Shown: positions 35,381 through 44,018, numbered from the stretch's first letter. The stretch: 64,000 nucleotides of DNA from Cryobacterium soli (GCF_003611035.1 NZ_CP030033.1:2666001-2730000), one strand, 5' to 3'. Numbers and translations are program-made. The notes: generated by a model not told the origin, from the sequence alone.

Positions 35381-35397
35381 GAGATAGGGTGTATCTC
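35381..35397. promoter_or_regulatory. Inverted repeat GAGATA-N5-TATCTC, candidate LysR operator
   Basis: Perfect 6-5-6 dyad ending 24 bp before the LysR start, in the divergent promoter shared with the MFS gene. A related half, CTCAGATAG, occurs about 30 bp upstream. Confidence 0.55.
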
Positions 35398-35421
35398 AAA
35401 ATCAGATGACAAAGGGACACC

Positions 35422-36279
35422 ATGGAGCTCAAGCAGCTGGAGTACTTCGTGGCCGCGGCCGAGGAGCTCAGCTTCACCCGCGCCGCACGGCGACGCCACG
35501 TGGTGCAGTCCGCGATCAGCACGCAGGTCAAGGCACTCGAGACCGAACTCGGGGTGTCGTTGTTCGACCGCTCCACCCAGAAGATCAGCCTGACCCAGGA
35601 CGGCGAGCTGCTGCTGGAGCGGGCCCGCGGCATTCTGAAATCGGTCGACGAGACCCGGGAGCTGCTGGCGCCCGATCGGGCCGAGCTCCGGGGGCGCCTC
35701 ACCATCGGCGTCACGCAGGGCGCCTGGCGCGGGATGGTCACCGCGCTCACGTCATATCGCGCCGCCCATCCCCACGTGCGCATCGAACTGCGCCAGGCGC
35801 CGATCATGGACCTCTTCGCCGCGGTGAGCGACGGCGCCCTCGACGTGGCGGTCGTGCCGCTGCGGCGCACCACTGAGCCGGGGTTGCTCGTGCGCCAGCT
35901 GCACAGCGAGGTACTCACGGCCGTTGTCGGGCCGATGCATCCGCTGGCCGGACGGGAGTCGGTGTCGCTGACGGAACTCGCGGAGCTCGATCTGGTGGGA
36001 TTCACCTCGACCTGGGCACTGCGGGCCATGACGGACCGGGGATTCGAGCGCGCCAGGGTGGCGCCACACCTGGCCTACGAGGTGAACGATGTGAACACGG
36101 CAGCCGACATCGTGCTCAGCGGGCTGGCCGCGATGGTGCTGACCACCCACCTCGCCGACCGGTTCGAGAACCTCGTGCACGTGCCGCTGGTCGAGACCAT
36201 CGAGTGGCGGGTGGGCGTCATCGCCTCGGAGCGCCGGTGCACACGGGCCGCGGCGGCTCTCATGGAGCTGCTGGCCTGA
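35422..36279 (+). CDS. LysR family transcriptional regulator
   Basis: 285 aa. HTH FVAAAEELSFTRAARRRHVVQSAISTQVKALE, then the effector domain (ITIGVTQGAWRGMVTAL onward). The ATG at 35422 follows AAAGGG at a suitable distance. Divergent from the MFS transporter gene, its likely target. Confidence 0.92.
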   Translation: MELKQLEYFVAAAEELSFTRAARRRHVVQSAISTQVKALETELGVSLFDRSTQKISLTQDGELLLERARGILKSVDETRELLAPDRAELRGRLTIGVTQGAWRGMVTALTSYRAAHPHVRIELRQAPIMDLFAAVSDGALDVAVVPLRRTTEPGLLVRQLHSEVLTAVVGPMHPLAGRESVSLTELAELDLVGFTSTWALRAMTDRGFERARVAPHLAYEVNDVNTAADIVLSGLAAMVLTTHLADRFENLVHVPLVETIEWRVGVIASERRCTRAAAALMELLA

Positions 36280-36327
36280 CCCGCCGGAACCCGGACCGCC
36301 AGGCGCGCGAGGGAGCGGCGGTTAACT

Positions 36328-36364
36328 GACGCGGCACCGACCCCGGAGGGGCCGGTGCCGCGTC
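36328..36364. terminator. Bidirectional stem-loop terminator
   Basis: GACGCGGCACCG-A-CCCC and GGGG-C-CGGTGCCGCGTC pair across GGA. It sits between the convergent LysR and GlsB-type genes. Confidence 0.7.
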
Positions 36365-36391
36365 GTGACGTGCCCGGGTGCGAGGTGCTGC

Positions 36392-36652
36392 CTAGCGGCG
36401 GCGTCCGGTCAGAGCGCCGTAGATCACGAGCACGATGATCGAGCCACCGATGGCCAGGAGCCAGGTCTGCAGTGAGAAGAAGTCCTGCAGCGGTGCGTTG
36501 AAGAGCAGTCCGCCGAGGAACCCGCCGAGGAGTGCGCCGACGACGCCGAGGACGAGGGTGACGACCCAGCCGCCGCCATCCTTGCCCGGAAGGATGAGCT
36601 TGGCGATGGCGCCGGCGAGGAGGCCGAGGAGGAGGAATCCGAAGAAGCCCAT
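36392..36652 (-). CDS. GlsB/YeaQ/YmgE-type stress membrane protein
   Basis: 86 aa, three transmembrane segments: GFFGFLLLGLLAGAIAKLIL, VVTLVLGVVGALLGGFLGG and AIGGSIIVLVIYGALTGRRR. The motif LILPGKDGGGW between the first two is characteristic of the transglycosylase-associated/GlsB family. These small glycine-rich membrane proteins are induced by envelope and general stress; their molecular activity is unsettled. Confidence 0.92.
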   Translation of the reverse strand: MGFFGFLLLGLLAGAIAKLILPGKDGGGWVVTLVLGVVGALLGGFLGGLLFNAPLQDFFSLQTWLLAIGGSIIVLVIYGALTGRRR

Positions 36653-36675
36653 GAGTATGTCTGCTTTCTGATCTT

Positions 36676-36714
36676 GGTGCGGTGAGGGGTGGTGCGGTGA
36701 AGGGTGGTGCGGGT
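36676..36714. repeat. 15-bp imperfect tandem repeat
   Basis: GGTGCGGTGAGGGGT, GGTGCGGTGAAGGGT and a partial third copy, in the spacer between two minus-strand genes. Confidence 0.8.
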
Positions 36715-36724
36715 AAGGAAGGGA

Positions 36725-37021
36725 CTAGGCGGCGATGGAGTCGCGCAGGTAGACCGGGCGCGGCTCACGGCGGAAGAACGAGCGCGGCGGTACCGAGGTA
36801 GGCGCGTCGATGTGGCGAGCGAGGGCGGCCTGGGCGGCGGGGATGCTGCTGGCTTCGGCCACGATCTCTCCAGTGCCACTGCGCACCGTGAAATGGCCGT
36901 CGACGAATTCGACCATGCCCGCGTGCTCGCCGTTAGCGGCGGCGACCCACAGGTTGTGTTCGGGGGTGTACCAGGCGATGGCGGGGGCTTCCGTGCCCGA
37001 TCCGGTGATACGAAGCGTCAT
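36725..37021 (-). CDS. Hypothetical protein
   Basis: 98 aa. The N-terminal two thirds are beta-rich (AIAWYTPEHNLWVAAANGEHAGMVEF to GHFTVRSGTGEIVAEASS), followed by a helix IPAAQAALARHID and a basic tail. No recognised domain. It shares the 188-bp AT-rich upstream region with the first MarR gene and may be one of its targets. Confidence 0.72.
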   Translation of the reverse strand: MTLRITGSGTEAPAIAWYTPEHNLWVAAANGEHAGMVEFVDGHFTVRSGTGEIVAEASSIPAAQAALARHIDAPTSVPPRSFFRREPRPVYLRDSIAA

Positions 37022-37209
37022 TACTCTGCCCTTTACTGTTCTTCAGCCCGTGCTGTTTAGCTAGTCGGTCTATTAGTTCGGCTGTCTAGTAATAATTTAC
37101 ACGAGAGAAAAAGAAACGCAAATAACACTCAGTTCCCCCTCGATTCCCCCTCGATGTGGCACTTTCGGCCACCTGGGCGACAAGTTGTTAGATGAACTAG
37201 TATTTATAG
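37022..37209. promoter_or_regulatory. AT-rich divergent promoter region with MarR-associated repeats
   Basis: Unusually AT-rich for this window. It holds CTAGT/TTAGT elements (about 37053-37090) and AGTAATAA at 37088-37095, the same octamer found twice before the second MarR gene. No gene lies within. Confidence 0.5.
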
Positions 37210-37755
37210 ATGGCATATTCGGTTCAGGACGCGGGAACGCATTACTGGTACTCCGACGACGCCCAGCGCGAGCGGAGTGTGGCCGTACTCGAGGCGATGA
37301 GAACGTATCGAGCGGCGGAATCCGCCATGCGCAGCCGCACCCAACGCTCTATGGGCCTGGGCGAGAACGACCTGCTGGCCCTGCGCTACCTCATCACGGC
37401 GAAGCAGGACGGCCGCTCCATCGGACCGAAGGAACTGACCGCCTACCTGGGCATCTCCAGCGCCTCGACCACCGTGCTGATCGACCGCCTCGAAAAGGCC
37501 GGGCAGGTGCGGCGCGAGCACAGCCCGTTCGACCGCCGGGCGCTGATCCTTATTCCGACCGCCACGACGGATGCCGAAATCCAGGCGGCACTGGGCGACG
37601 TGCCCGCGCGCATGGTCGAGGTGGCCAATCGGCTGGACCCCGCCCAGGCCAAGGTCGTCGTCGACTTTCTGCAGAATATGCGGGCAGCGGTGGACGAGAT
37701 CGACGCTCACGTCGACACCGAGGTACCGCCTGCCCGGTCGGCATCCGCTCAGTAA
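37210..37755 (+). CDS. MarR family transcriptional regulator (paralogue 1)
   Basis: 181 aa. Winged-helix core: ENDLLALRYLITAKQDGRSIGPKELTAYLGISSASTTVLIDRLEKAGQVRRE, wing PFDRRALILIPT. A 30-residue N-terminal extension contains AMRTYRAAESAMRSRTQRSMG, matched in the neighbouring paralogue (LLDYRLAEEAMRRRTRDSMR). Its stop codon lies inside a 16-bp tandem repeat leading to the second gene. Ligand and targets unknown. Confidence 0.9.
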   Translation: MAYSVQDAGTHYWYSDDAQRERSVAVLEAMRTYRAAESAMRSRTQRSMGLGENDLLALRYLITAKQDGRSIGPKELTAYLGISSASTTVLIDRLEKAGQVRREHSPFDRRALILIPTATTDAEIQAALGDVPARMVEVANRLDPAQAKVVVDFLQNMRAAVDEIDAHVDTEVPPARSASAQ

Positions 37756-37774
37756 TAAGTCCGCTCAGTAATAA
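37744..37774. repeat. Tandem repeat TCCGCTCAGTAATAA x2 between the MarR genes
   Basis: Exact 15-bp copies at 37744-37758 and 37760-37774. Each contains AGTAATAA, also present upstream of the first MarR gene. The array ends 9 bp before the second MarR start, where an operator could block initiation. Confidence 0.7.
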
Positions 37775-37783
37775 ACTTGCTGA

Positions 37784-38290
37784 ATGGAAAATGTCCCCCA
37801 CCAACCGGAGGGCCTAACCGGCCCGGTTAGTGCGCCACATGCCGATGAGGTCATCGCGACCCTGTTGGACTATCGGCTGGCGGAAGAGGCAATGCGCCGC
37901 CGCACCCGCGACTCCATGCGGATGGGAACAACGGATCTCCAGGCGCTCCGGTTTCTCATCAAGGCTCAGGGCGAACAGAGAATCGTGTCCGGTCGTGACC
38001 TCGCGGATCACCTGGGTATGACCAGCGCATCCGTTACCGCGCTGCTCGACCGGCTGACGAAAAGCGGGCACGTTCAGCGCACGCCGCATCCCACCAACCG
38101 CCGGAGCAACATGGTGACCGCCACCCCGGGTTCTGACGACGAGGTGCGCCAGGCCCTGGGCTCCATGCACTCCCGGATGATCGCCGCCGCCCGCGCGCTC
38201 AGCCCCGACGACGCCGCCCTGGTGCGGGAGTTCCTCGAGTCGATGACGGCCGCCGTCGACAGCGTCGACGTGGGGAGCGCGACTACCTAG
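37784..38290 (+). CDS. MarR family transcriptional regulator (paralogue 2)
   Basis: 168 aa. Same architecture as the upstream gene: TTDLQALRFLIKAQGEQRIVSGRDLADHLGMTSASVTALLDRLTKSGHVQR, wing PTNRRSNMVTAT and a C-terminal dimerisation helix. The pair probably arose by tandem duplication and has diverged, especially at the N-terminus. It could regulate the DrrAB-like exporter that begins 109 bp downstream on the same strand. Confidence 0.9.
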   Translation: MENVPHQPEGLTGPVSAPHADEVIATLLDYRLAEEAMRRRTRDSMRMGTTDLQALRFLIKAQGEQRIVSGRDLADHLGMTSASVTALLDRLTKSGHVQRTPHPTNRRSNMVTATPGSDDEVRQALGSMHSRMIAAARALSPDDAALVREFLESMTAAVDSVDVGSATT

Positions 38291-38398
38291 CCGGAACCGG
38301 TCAGCCCGGGCGGCCGGCGCTGACAGCGCGTGACAGCGCACGGCAGCGGCGCGACAGGACTGCAAACGCACACTGGTGTCCTACCCACAGGAGGCACC

Positions 38399-39403
38399 AT
38401 GACCGCAGCAATCGAAGCACACGGGCTCACCAAGAGATTCGGCACCACCCAGGCCCTGGCCGGAATCGACCTCACCGTCGAACCCGGCCGGGTGCTCGGC
38501 GTCCTCGGCCCCAACGGGGCAGGAAAGACCACGGCCGTGCGCATTCTCGCGACACTGCTGAAACCAGACGCCGGCACCGTGAGGGTCGCCGGATTCGACG
38601 TCGTCTCGCACCCTGTCGACGTGCGCAGCCGCATCGGCCTGACCGGCCAGTACGCGAGCGTCGACGAAGACCTGCGCGGTGTCGAGAACCTCGTGATGAT
38701 CGGCCGCCTCCTCGGGCTGTCCAGGTCGGACGCCAAAGCCCGCGCTGCCGAACTGCTCGAGGAATTCGGGCTGACCGACGCCGGAAGCCGGCTTGCCAAG
38801 ACCTACTCCGGCGGCATGCGGCGCCGCCTCGACCTGGCCGCCTCGCTGATCGGGCGGCCGAGCGTCGTCTTCCTCGACGAGCCGACGACGGGTCTGGACC
38901 CAGCCAAACGCGACGATGTCTGGGAGATGGTGCGCATTCTCGTCCGCCAGGGCACGACAGTGCTCCTGACCACGCAGTACCTCGAAGAAGCGGATGCCCT
39001 CGCGAACGAGATCACTGTCATCGACCATGGCCTCGTCATCGCCCACGACACTCCTGAGGGGCTCAAGCGCCAGGTCGGCGGCCAAACCCTCGAGGTGCGT
39101 CCGGCGCACGACCGGGACCTGACCCGGGTGACCGAACTCCTCGCATCCGTCGGCACACGCGCGCCGGAATTCCCCTCGCCCAGTCTCGTGTCCGTCCCCG
39201 TGGCCGACGCTGACGCTCTCACCGCGACTGTCGCCCGGCTGCATGCCGAGAACATCGCCGTCACCGAGCTCTCCCTCCGTCTCCCGAGCCTCGACGAGGT
39301 CTTCTACTCGCTGACCGGCCACACGTCGTCAGCCCCGGCCGGGGCCGAACCGGCACCCGCGCCCGCCACCTCCGGTCTCGTCACGAAAGGCGCCGCGTCA
39401 TGA
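38399..39403 (+). CDS. Daunorubicin-resistance-type ABC exporter ATPase (DrrA-like)
   Basis: 334 aa from the ATG at 38399 with GGAGG upstream. Walker A GPNGAGKTT (about 39-47), signature YSGGMRRRLDLAASLIGRPS, Walker B VVFLDEPTTGLDP, and LLTTQYLEEADAL. The DrrA-type C-terminal region (VRPAHDRDLTRVTELL to LPSLDEVFYSLTGH) is intact. It drives the DrrB-like permease that overlaps it by 4 bp. A drug- or lipid-export role is likely. Confidence 0.93.
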   Translation: MTAAIEAHGLTKRFGTTQALAGIDLTVEPGRVLGVLGPNGAGKTTAVRILATLLKPDAGTVRVAGFDVVSHPVDVRSRIGLTGQYASVDEDLRGVENLVMIGRLLGLSRSDAKARAAELLEEFGLTDAGSRLAKTYSGGMRRRLDLAASLIGRPSVVFLDEPTTGLDPAKRDDVWEMVRILVRQGTTVLLTTQYLEEADALANEITVIDHGLVIAHDTPEGLKRQVGGQTLEVRPAHDRDLTRVTELLASVGTRAPEFPSPSLVSVPVADADALTATVARLHAENIAVTELSLRLPSLDEVFYSLTGHTSSAPAGAEPAPAPATSGLVTKGAAS

Positions 39404-40173
39404 TGGTTCGCGACTCAGTCATCCTTGCCCAGCGCACAGTCACCAAGATGGTGCGCAATCCCGAACAGTTCCTCGACGTCTCGGTTCAGCCGATCATCAT
39501 GACGGTGATCTTCGTCTTCATCTTCGGAGGCGCCATCGCCGGAACCAGCCAGGACTACCTGCAGTTCGCCCTACCGGGCATCATCGTGCAGACGATCATG
39601 ACCACGGCCATGACCATCGGCGTCAATCTCAACTCCGACCTGAAAAACGGTGTCTTCGACAGGTTCCGCTCGCTTCCGATTGCGAGATCGGCACCCCTGA
39701 TGGGCGCCGTGACCGGCGACATCGTGCGGCACAGCATCGCCATCGGCGTCACGCTCGTGTTCGGCGCGGCCATCGGTTTCCGCTTCCTGACCCCGTGGTA
39801 CTCGGTCGCGGGGGCCATCGTGCTGATGATTCTCTTTGCGATGAGCCTGTGCTGGACCTCCGTGTTCATCGGCATGCTGGCCCGCAGTTCGGGAGCGGTC
39901 CAGGGGCTGTCCTTCCTGATCGTCTTCCCGCTCACGTTCGGGTCATCCGCCTTCGTGCCGGCAGCGACCATGCCCAGCTGGTTGCAGGGCTGGGTGGCGA
40001 TCAACCCGGTCACCCACGTCACCGACGCGATGCGTGGTCTGCTGGTCGGCAACTCGATCATGACCCCGGGGACCAGCATTGGTGGCGAGGTGCTCTGGGT
40101 TCTGGCGTCCTGCGTCGTCCTCGTCGGGGTGTTCTTCCCTCTCGCCATGCGTGCCTATCGCACGAAGCTGTGA
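39400..40173 (+). CDS. ABC-2 type permease (DrrB-like)
   Basis: 257 aa, six transmembrane segments. The ABC-2 signature region FPLTFGSSAFVPAATMPSWLQGWVAINPVTHVTDAMRGLL lies near the C-terminus. It forms the membrane part of the exporter with the preceding ATPase and ends 10 bp before the convergent regulator gene. Confidence 0.92.
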   Translation: MMVRDSVILAQRTVTKMVRNPEQFLDVSVQPIIMTVIFVFIFGGAIAGTSQDYLQFALPGIIVQTIMTTAMTIGVNLNSDLKNGVFDRFRSLPIARSAPLMGAVTGDIVRHSIAIGVTLVFGAAIGFRFLTPWYSVAGAIVLMILFAMSLCWTSVFIGMLARSSGAVQGLSFLIVFPLTFGSSAFVPAATMPSWLQGWVAINPVTHVTDAMRGLLVGNSIMTPGTSIGGEVLWVLASCVVLVGVFFPLAMRAYRTKL

Positions 40174-40183
40174 CCGCTCGCTC

Positions 40184-43183
40184 TCACCGTGCAGCGTCGC
40201 GTCGCGGCAGTCCGGTGCCGGCGTCGACCAGCTCGCGGAGGATGTCGAGGGCCTGCCAACGGGAGGAAACCTCCGGTGAGGTGCGGTAGACACCGGCCGT
40301 CGCCGCGGCGGCCTCGATCGCGATGGCCTGCGGCTCGAGGCGGTCGTACGCTCCGATGATGGCAGCCGACAGGTCTAGCGCCCGAAGCGCCCCGGCCGCG
40401 TCCCCGCGAGCGAGGGCGAGGCTGCCCAGGCCCAGCGCTACCTGACCGATCACGGGGTGATCGAGGCTGGCGATGGCCGCCCCGGCGGCCAGGTGGACGG
40501 CGTGCTCGGCGGCATCCGCATCGCCCTCGAGCAGCAGCAGCGCGGAACGGCGCAGTTCGATCATCGCGACGACCTGACGCGGAACCGCCGGCCAGTCGGC
40601 GGTGAAAGCGTCGATGCGAGCGAGACGGGCACGCAACGGTCCGGCCTTCTGCTCGGCCACGTCGAGGTAGGCGGCCGTGGCTTCGGCGAGAACGACGGCG
40701 AGGATGTTGCCTCCCTCGAGAGAGTCGGCCAGCAACCGATCCGAGCGCTCCCTGGCTGCGGCCGGGCGCCCTTGCCGCAGCATGATCGACACGGAGAGAG
40801 CCTGCTGCTGCACAAGGTCCCCGCTCGAACTGATGCTGAACATGTTCCCCGTGGCCGTCTCGGTCAGGGCGAGCGCCTCGTCGAGCCTGCCGAGGAGGCT
40901 GAGCCACTCCGCCTGGATCTGCTGGGCGAGGGCGAGGCCCCACAGGTCGCCGTTGGCCTCGAACGCGCGCACGGCGCTCGCCGATGCCTCGCCTAGCTCC
41001 GTTATGTCGCCGCGGTTCTGCGCCGTTGCGGCTCGGATCACGTGCAGCATGGCGCACGGCCACGCACCCAACCCGAGCTCCTCGCCGCGCGGCACCGCCA
41101 CCCGCAACATCCAGCTGTCCTGCCCCAGTACCGTGCTGAAGGCCGAGAGCAGCGGGAAAACGAGTTGAATCAGCTCTCCGCCCTGGGCCGGAGGCTGGCG
41201 CGCCCACGTGTCGAATGCGTTCCGCGCCTCCTCGACGAGAGTGTCCGGCAGGTCGTCCGGGCCGGTCCCCGCGCTCGCGAAAGCCCGAACGACCGGCGTG
41301 AACAGCACCAAGGCTCGGGCCTCGTCGCTGTCCACGTCCGCGGCCAGGTCCCCGATCGCACTGAACCAGCCGCGCAGCTCATCGTGCCTGTCCCGCACGA
41401 CCCAGTACCAGGAGCACGCGACGACGAGCCGCACCGCCGTCGAGGACCGTCCGGCGCTCGTGGCATACCGAAGCGCCGCGATGACGTTGTCGTCCTCTGC
41501 GTCGAACCACTCGATAGCCTCGAGAATTCGTGGCCCGCGCATCAGGGCGTCGGCGGCCTGGGCCCGTTCCGCGGCGTAGTCGGCCTGTGCCTCGCGTTCG
41601 GCGGCGAGGGTTCCCGCCTCGGCGAGGCGCTCGATGCCGTATTCGCGGATGGTCTCGAGCAGACGGTACCGTCCCCGTTCCCGCTGCAGCAGTGACTTGT
41701 CCACGAGGGACTCGAAGACGGATGCGTCGGTCAGGCCGGCCCCGGAGGCAACGTCGGCCGCGTCACGCGAGTTGATCCCGGCCGGGTACACCGCGAGCCG
41801 CCCGAGCGCCGTGCGTTCGTCGGTCGAGAGCAGGCTCCAACTCCAGTCGATGAGCGCACGCAGAGTTTGATGTCGAGGCAGCACCGTGCGATAGCCGCCG
41901 GTGAGGAGGGTGAAGCGGCTGTCCAGGCCGGAGAGGATCTCCTGCATGCTCATCGTGCGCAGTTTCGCCGCGGCCAGTTCGAGGGCGAGGGGCAACCCGT
42001 CCAGCCTCACGCAGATATGTGCGGCCACGATGAGCTCGTCGTCCGTGAGTGCGGTGCCGCGCGCCGCAATGGCTCGCTGGCCAATGAGTTGGAGCGCCGC
42101 GTAGTCGCGGAGGTGAACGGGCGTTTCGTCGGATACAGCGGCATCCGCCTCGAGGTCTGCCTCGCTGGGATGCCCGAGCGGGCCGACAGTGACGAAGGCC
42201 TCCCCGGGCACTCCGAGCGGTTCGCGGCTCGTAGCGAGAATCGTGAGGCCCGGCAAGGCTCCCAGTAGCGTCTCGGCGAGTCGGGCGGCGACGTCGATGA
42301 CGTGCTCGCAGTTGTCGACAACCAGCAGCACCCGGCGGCCGAGCAGTGCCTCGACGACCCGCTCCAGGGTCCCGACGGGCTCGACGGAGGCGTCGGTCGT
42401 GCGCAGCTCCCGCCCGGTGGCAGCGAGCACGGCGGCGAGCACGTCACCGGGTCCCACCGGGGCGAGCTCCACGAGCACGGACCCCCGAATCGCCCCTGCG
42501 GTCTCGACGGCCAGCCGGGTCTTGCCCGCTCCTCCGGTTCCGATGACCGTGACGAGCCTGGAGACGGCGAGCTGGCTCCGGATCGCGGCGAGTTCGCGCT
42601 CGCGCCCGATGAGAGGGGTGAGCGAGACAGGGATCAGGCGGGCGGCCTGTGCCGGATCGCCACCCGGCGCCGCGGCGTCGTTGCGAGCGGAATCCCCGGG
42701 ACCGTCGGGAGTGGCGGCTGCGAGTTCGAGCGCCTTGGCCTTGTCTCGGGCGAGGTCGCGGAGGAACCAGTCGAACTCCGGCGAGGGGACCCAAGGCTCG
42801 CCCGTCCAGAGAGCGAGGGCCGCGCGCGCCGCGTGGCGGGCATCCGTTACAGAGGTCGCCGCCGCTGCCTCGGCGACGAGGTCTGCGAAACGCAGCGCGT
42901 CGACGTCTGGCCGGGCGACCCGCAGGCGATAGCCGCCCGACGTGGATTCGATCGTCGCCGGCGGAAGCTGGGCGCGGAGCCTGGAGACTATGGACTGCAG
43001 CGCCGCCCGCGTATTCTCCGGCGCGTCGCGCGACCAGACGTCTTCGCTGATGGCTCGATAGCTCACGGCAGTTCCAGCGTCGACGGCAAGCCGGAAGAGC
43101 ACGGCGAGCTGCATCGCCCCGGTCACGGGAACGCTGCGTCCGTCGTGCGTGATATCCAGCCCGCCGAGCAATCGAATCAGCAC
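40184..43183 (-). CDS. AfsR/SARP-like large ATP-binding transcriptional regulator
   Basis: 999 aa from the GTG at 43183 (VLIRLLGGLDITHDG). An OmpR-type winged helix (about 1-90: AISEDVWSRDAPENTRAALQSIVSRLR) is followed by a truncated BTAD-like stretch ending near residue 155. The STAND ATPase has Walker A GTGGAGKT (about 215) and Walker B VLLVVDNCEH (about 283). A long helical-repeat region fills the rest. Such regulators sense nucleotide or metabolite state and activate secondary-metabolite or export genes. It converges with drrAB-like genes, its possible targets. Confidence 0.85.
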   Translation of the reverse strand: MLIRLLGGLDITHDGRSVPVTGAMQLAVLFRLAVDAGTAVSYRAISEDVWSRDAPENTRAALQSIVSRLRAQLPPATIESTSGGYRLRVARPDVDALRFADLVAEAAAATSVTDARHAARAALALWTGEPWVPSPEFDWFLRDLARDKAKALELAAATPDGPGDSARNDAAAPGGDPAQAARLIPVSLTPLIGRERELAAIRSQLAVSRLVTVIGTGGAGKTRLAVETAGAIRGSVLVELAPVGPGDVLAAVLAATGRELRTTDASVEPVGTLERVVEALLGRRVLLVVDNCEHVIDVAARLAETLLGALPGLTILATSREPLGVPGEAFVTVGPLGHPSEADLEADAAVSDETPVHLRDYAALQLIGQRAIAARGTALTDDELIVAAHICVRLDGLPLALELAAAKLRTMSMQEILSGLDSRFTLLTGGYRTVLPRHQTLRALIDWSWSLLSTDERTALGRLAVYPAGINSRDAADVASGAGLTDASVFESLVDKSLLQRERGRYRLLETIREYGIERLAEAGTLAAEREAQADYAAERAQAADALMRGPRILEAIEWFDAEDDNVIAALRYATSAGRSSTAVRLVVACSWYWVVRDRHDELRGWFSAIGDLAADVDSDEARALVLFTPVVRAFASAGTGPDDLPDTLVEEARNAFDTWARQPPAQGGELIQLVFPLLSAFSTVLGQDSWMLRVAVPRGEELGLGAWPCAMLHVIRAATAQNRGDITELGEASASAVRAFEANGDLWGLALAQQIQAEWLSLLGRLDEALALTETATGNMFSISSSGDLVQQQALSVSIMLRQGRPAAARERSDRLLADSLEGGNILAVVLAEATAAYLDVAEQKAGPLRARLARIDAFTADWPAVPRQVVAMIELRRSALLLLEGDADAAEHAVHLAAGAAIASLDHPVIGQVALGLGSLALARGDAAGALRALDLSAAIIGAYDRLEPQAIAIEAAAATAGVYRTSPEVSSRWQALDILRELVDAGTGLPRRDAAR

Positions 43184-43252
43184 GCGGTCAACTCTAGGTG
43201 CCCGGCCCGGTGCATCACGCGCGTCTTCTCGCGGTTCCGCGGGAGACCGCCA

Positions 43253-43314
43253 CACCTGCTGGACGAGGCAGAGGGGTACGCCCGCGACTGTTCCTCAGAG
43301 GCTGGAACGGCTGA
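43253..43314 (+). pseudogene. Relic of the 3' end of an APH-type phosphotransferase gene
   Basis: The first 36 bp match the end of the intact phosphotransferase gene (59161-59196) at 32 positions. Then, after about four missing bases, GTTCCT and CTGGAACGGCTGA match to the stop codon. The frame is broken and nothing else of the gene remains. It lies in the gap between the AfsR-like and flavin reductase genes, same orientation as the intact copy. Confidence 0.75.
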
Positions 43315-43319
43315 TGGCG

Positions 43320-44018
43320 CTACCGGTACCACTCTTCGTCGACCTGCGAGAGCCGGGAGGGACGCAGCTCCTCGCCGAGTCCGTAGAAGCGCTGGAAATT
43401 CATGATCAGCGGCCGCCACAGGTCGGGGTCGATCCGGTTCTTCGTGCCGCGGAGCCGGATCGACTCGTGCACGTGCACCCGGGTCACCCGGGCCTCGAAG
43501 ACGAAGGTGTCGCCATCGCCTGGGTGATCCTTCTGCAGAACCCGCGAGCTCACGATCCGGGCCTCGAGGTTGACCGGGCACTCGTCGATGCGCAACGCCC
43601 GGACGGTGTCGCCGGGGCGCGAGTGCAGCTCGGCGCTGCCTATTTTGTCGGCCTCGTGCCGATAGCCCACGGCCGCTTTGTCGGCCGGGACCGGAAACCG
43701 GCCGGTGGTGAGGGCCATTCGGTCGACGGCGTCGACCTGGTGGCTGGCCGGCAGGTTGATCACGCACTCGCCGGTGCGGAGGAGATTCTGCGCGGTGACC
43801 GACCGGCCACCCATGCCGAGCAGCGCGGTCTGGCCGAGCCAGAAGACCGACGACATCGGTGCGGTGTTCGTGGTTCCCTGCTCATCGATGGTGCTGAGGA
43901 GCACGACGGGAGTACCGAAGTACAGAATGGCGGGGTCGATGACGGTGTGCGTGGGCGCGGTGTGTGTGGGTGCGGTGTCCGTGGGTAGGGCGTCCGTAGA
44001 CAGGGTGTGGTTGGGCAT
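43320..44018 (-). CDS. Flavin reductase family protein (FMN-binding split barrel)
   Basis: 232 aa from the ATG at 44018 with GAAAGG upstream. A Thr/Pro-rich repeated leader (TAPTHTAPTHT) precedes the split-barrel domain: ILYFGTPVVLLSTIDEQGTTNTAPMSS, the FMN site NLLRTGECVINLPAS, and VFEARVTRVHVHE. It resembles the flavoredoxin/DIM6-NTAB family. No partner oxygenase is adjacent. Divergent from the response-regulator gene across a 198-bp gap in which I see no gene. Confidence 0.85.
   Translation of the reverse strand: MPNHTLSTDALPTDTAPTHTAPTHTVIDPAILYFGTPVVLLSTIDEQGTTNTAPMSSVFWLGQTALLGMGGRSVTAQNLLRTGECVINLPASHQVDAVDRMALTTGRFPVPADKAAVGYRHEADKIGSAELHSRPGDTVRALRIDECPVNLEARIVSSRVLQKDHPGDGDTFVFEARVTRVHVHESIRLRGTKNRIDPDLWRPLIMNFQRFYGLGEELRPSRLSQVDEEWYR
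43941..43990. repeat. Degenerate GTG-rich coding repeat
   Basis: Imperfect 18-bp units (GGTGTGCGTGGGCGC-like) encode the TAPTHT repeats at the flavin reductase N-terminus. Confidence 0.6.
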
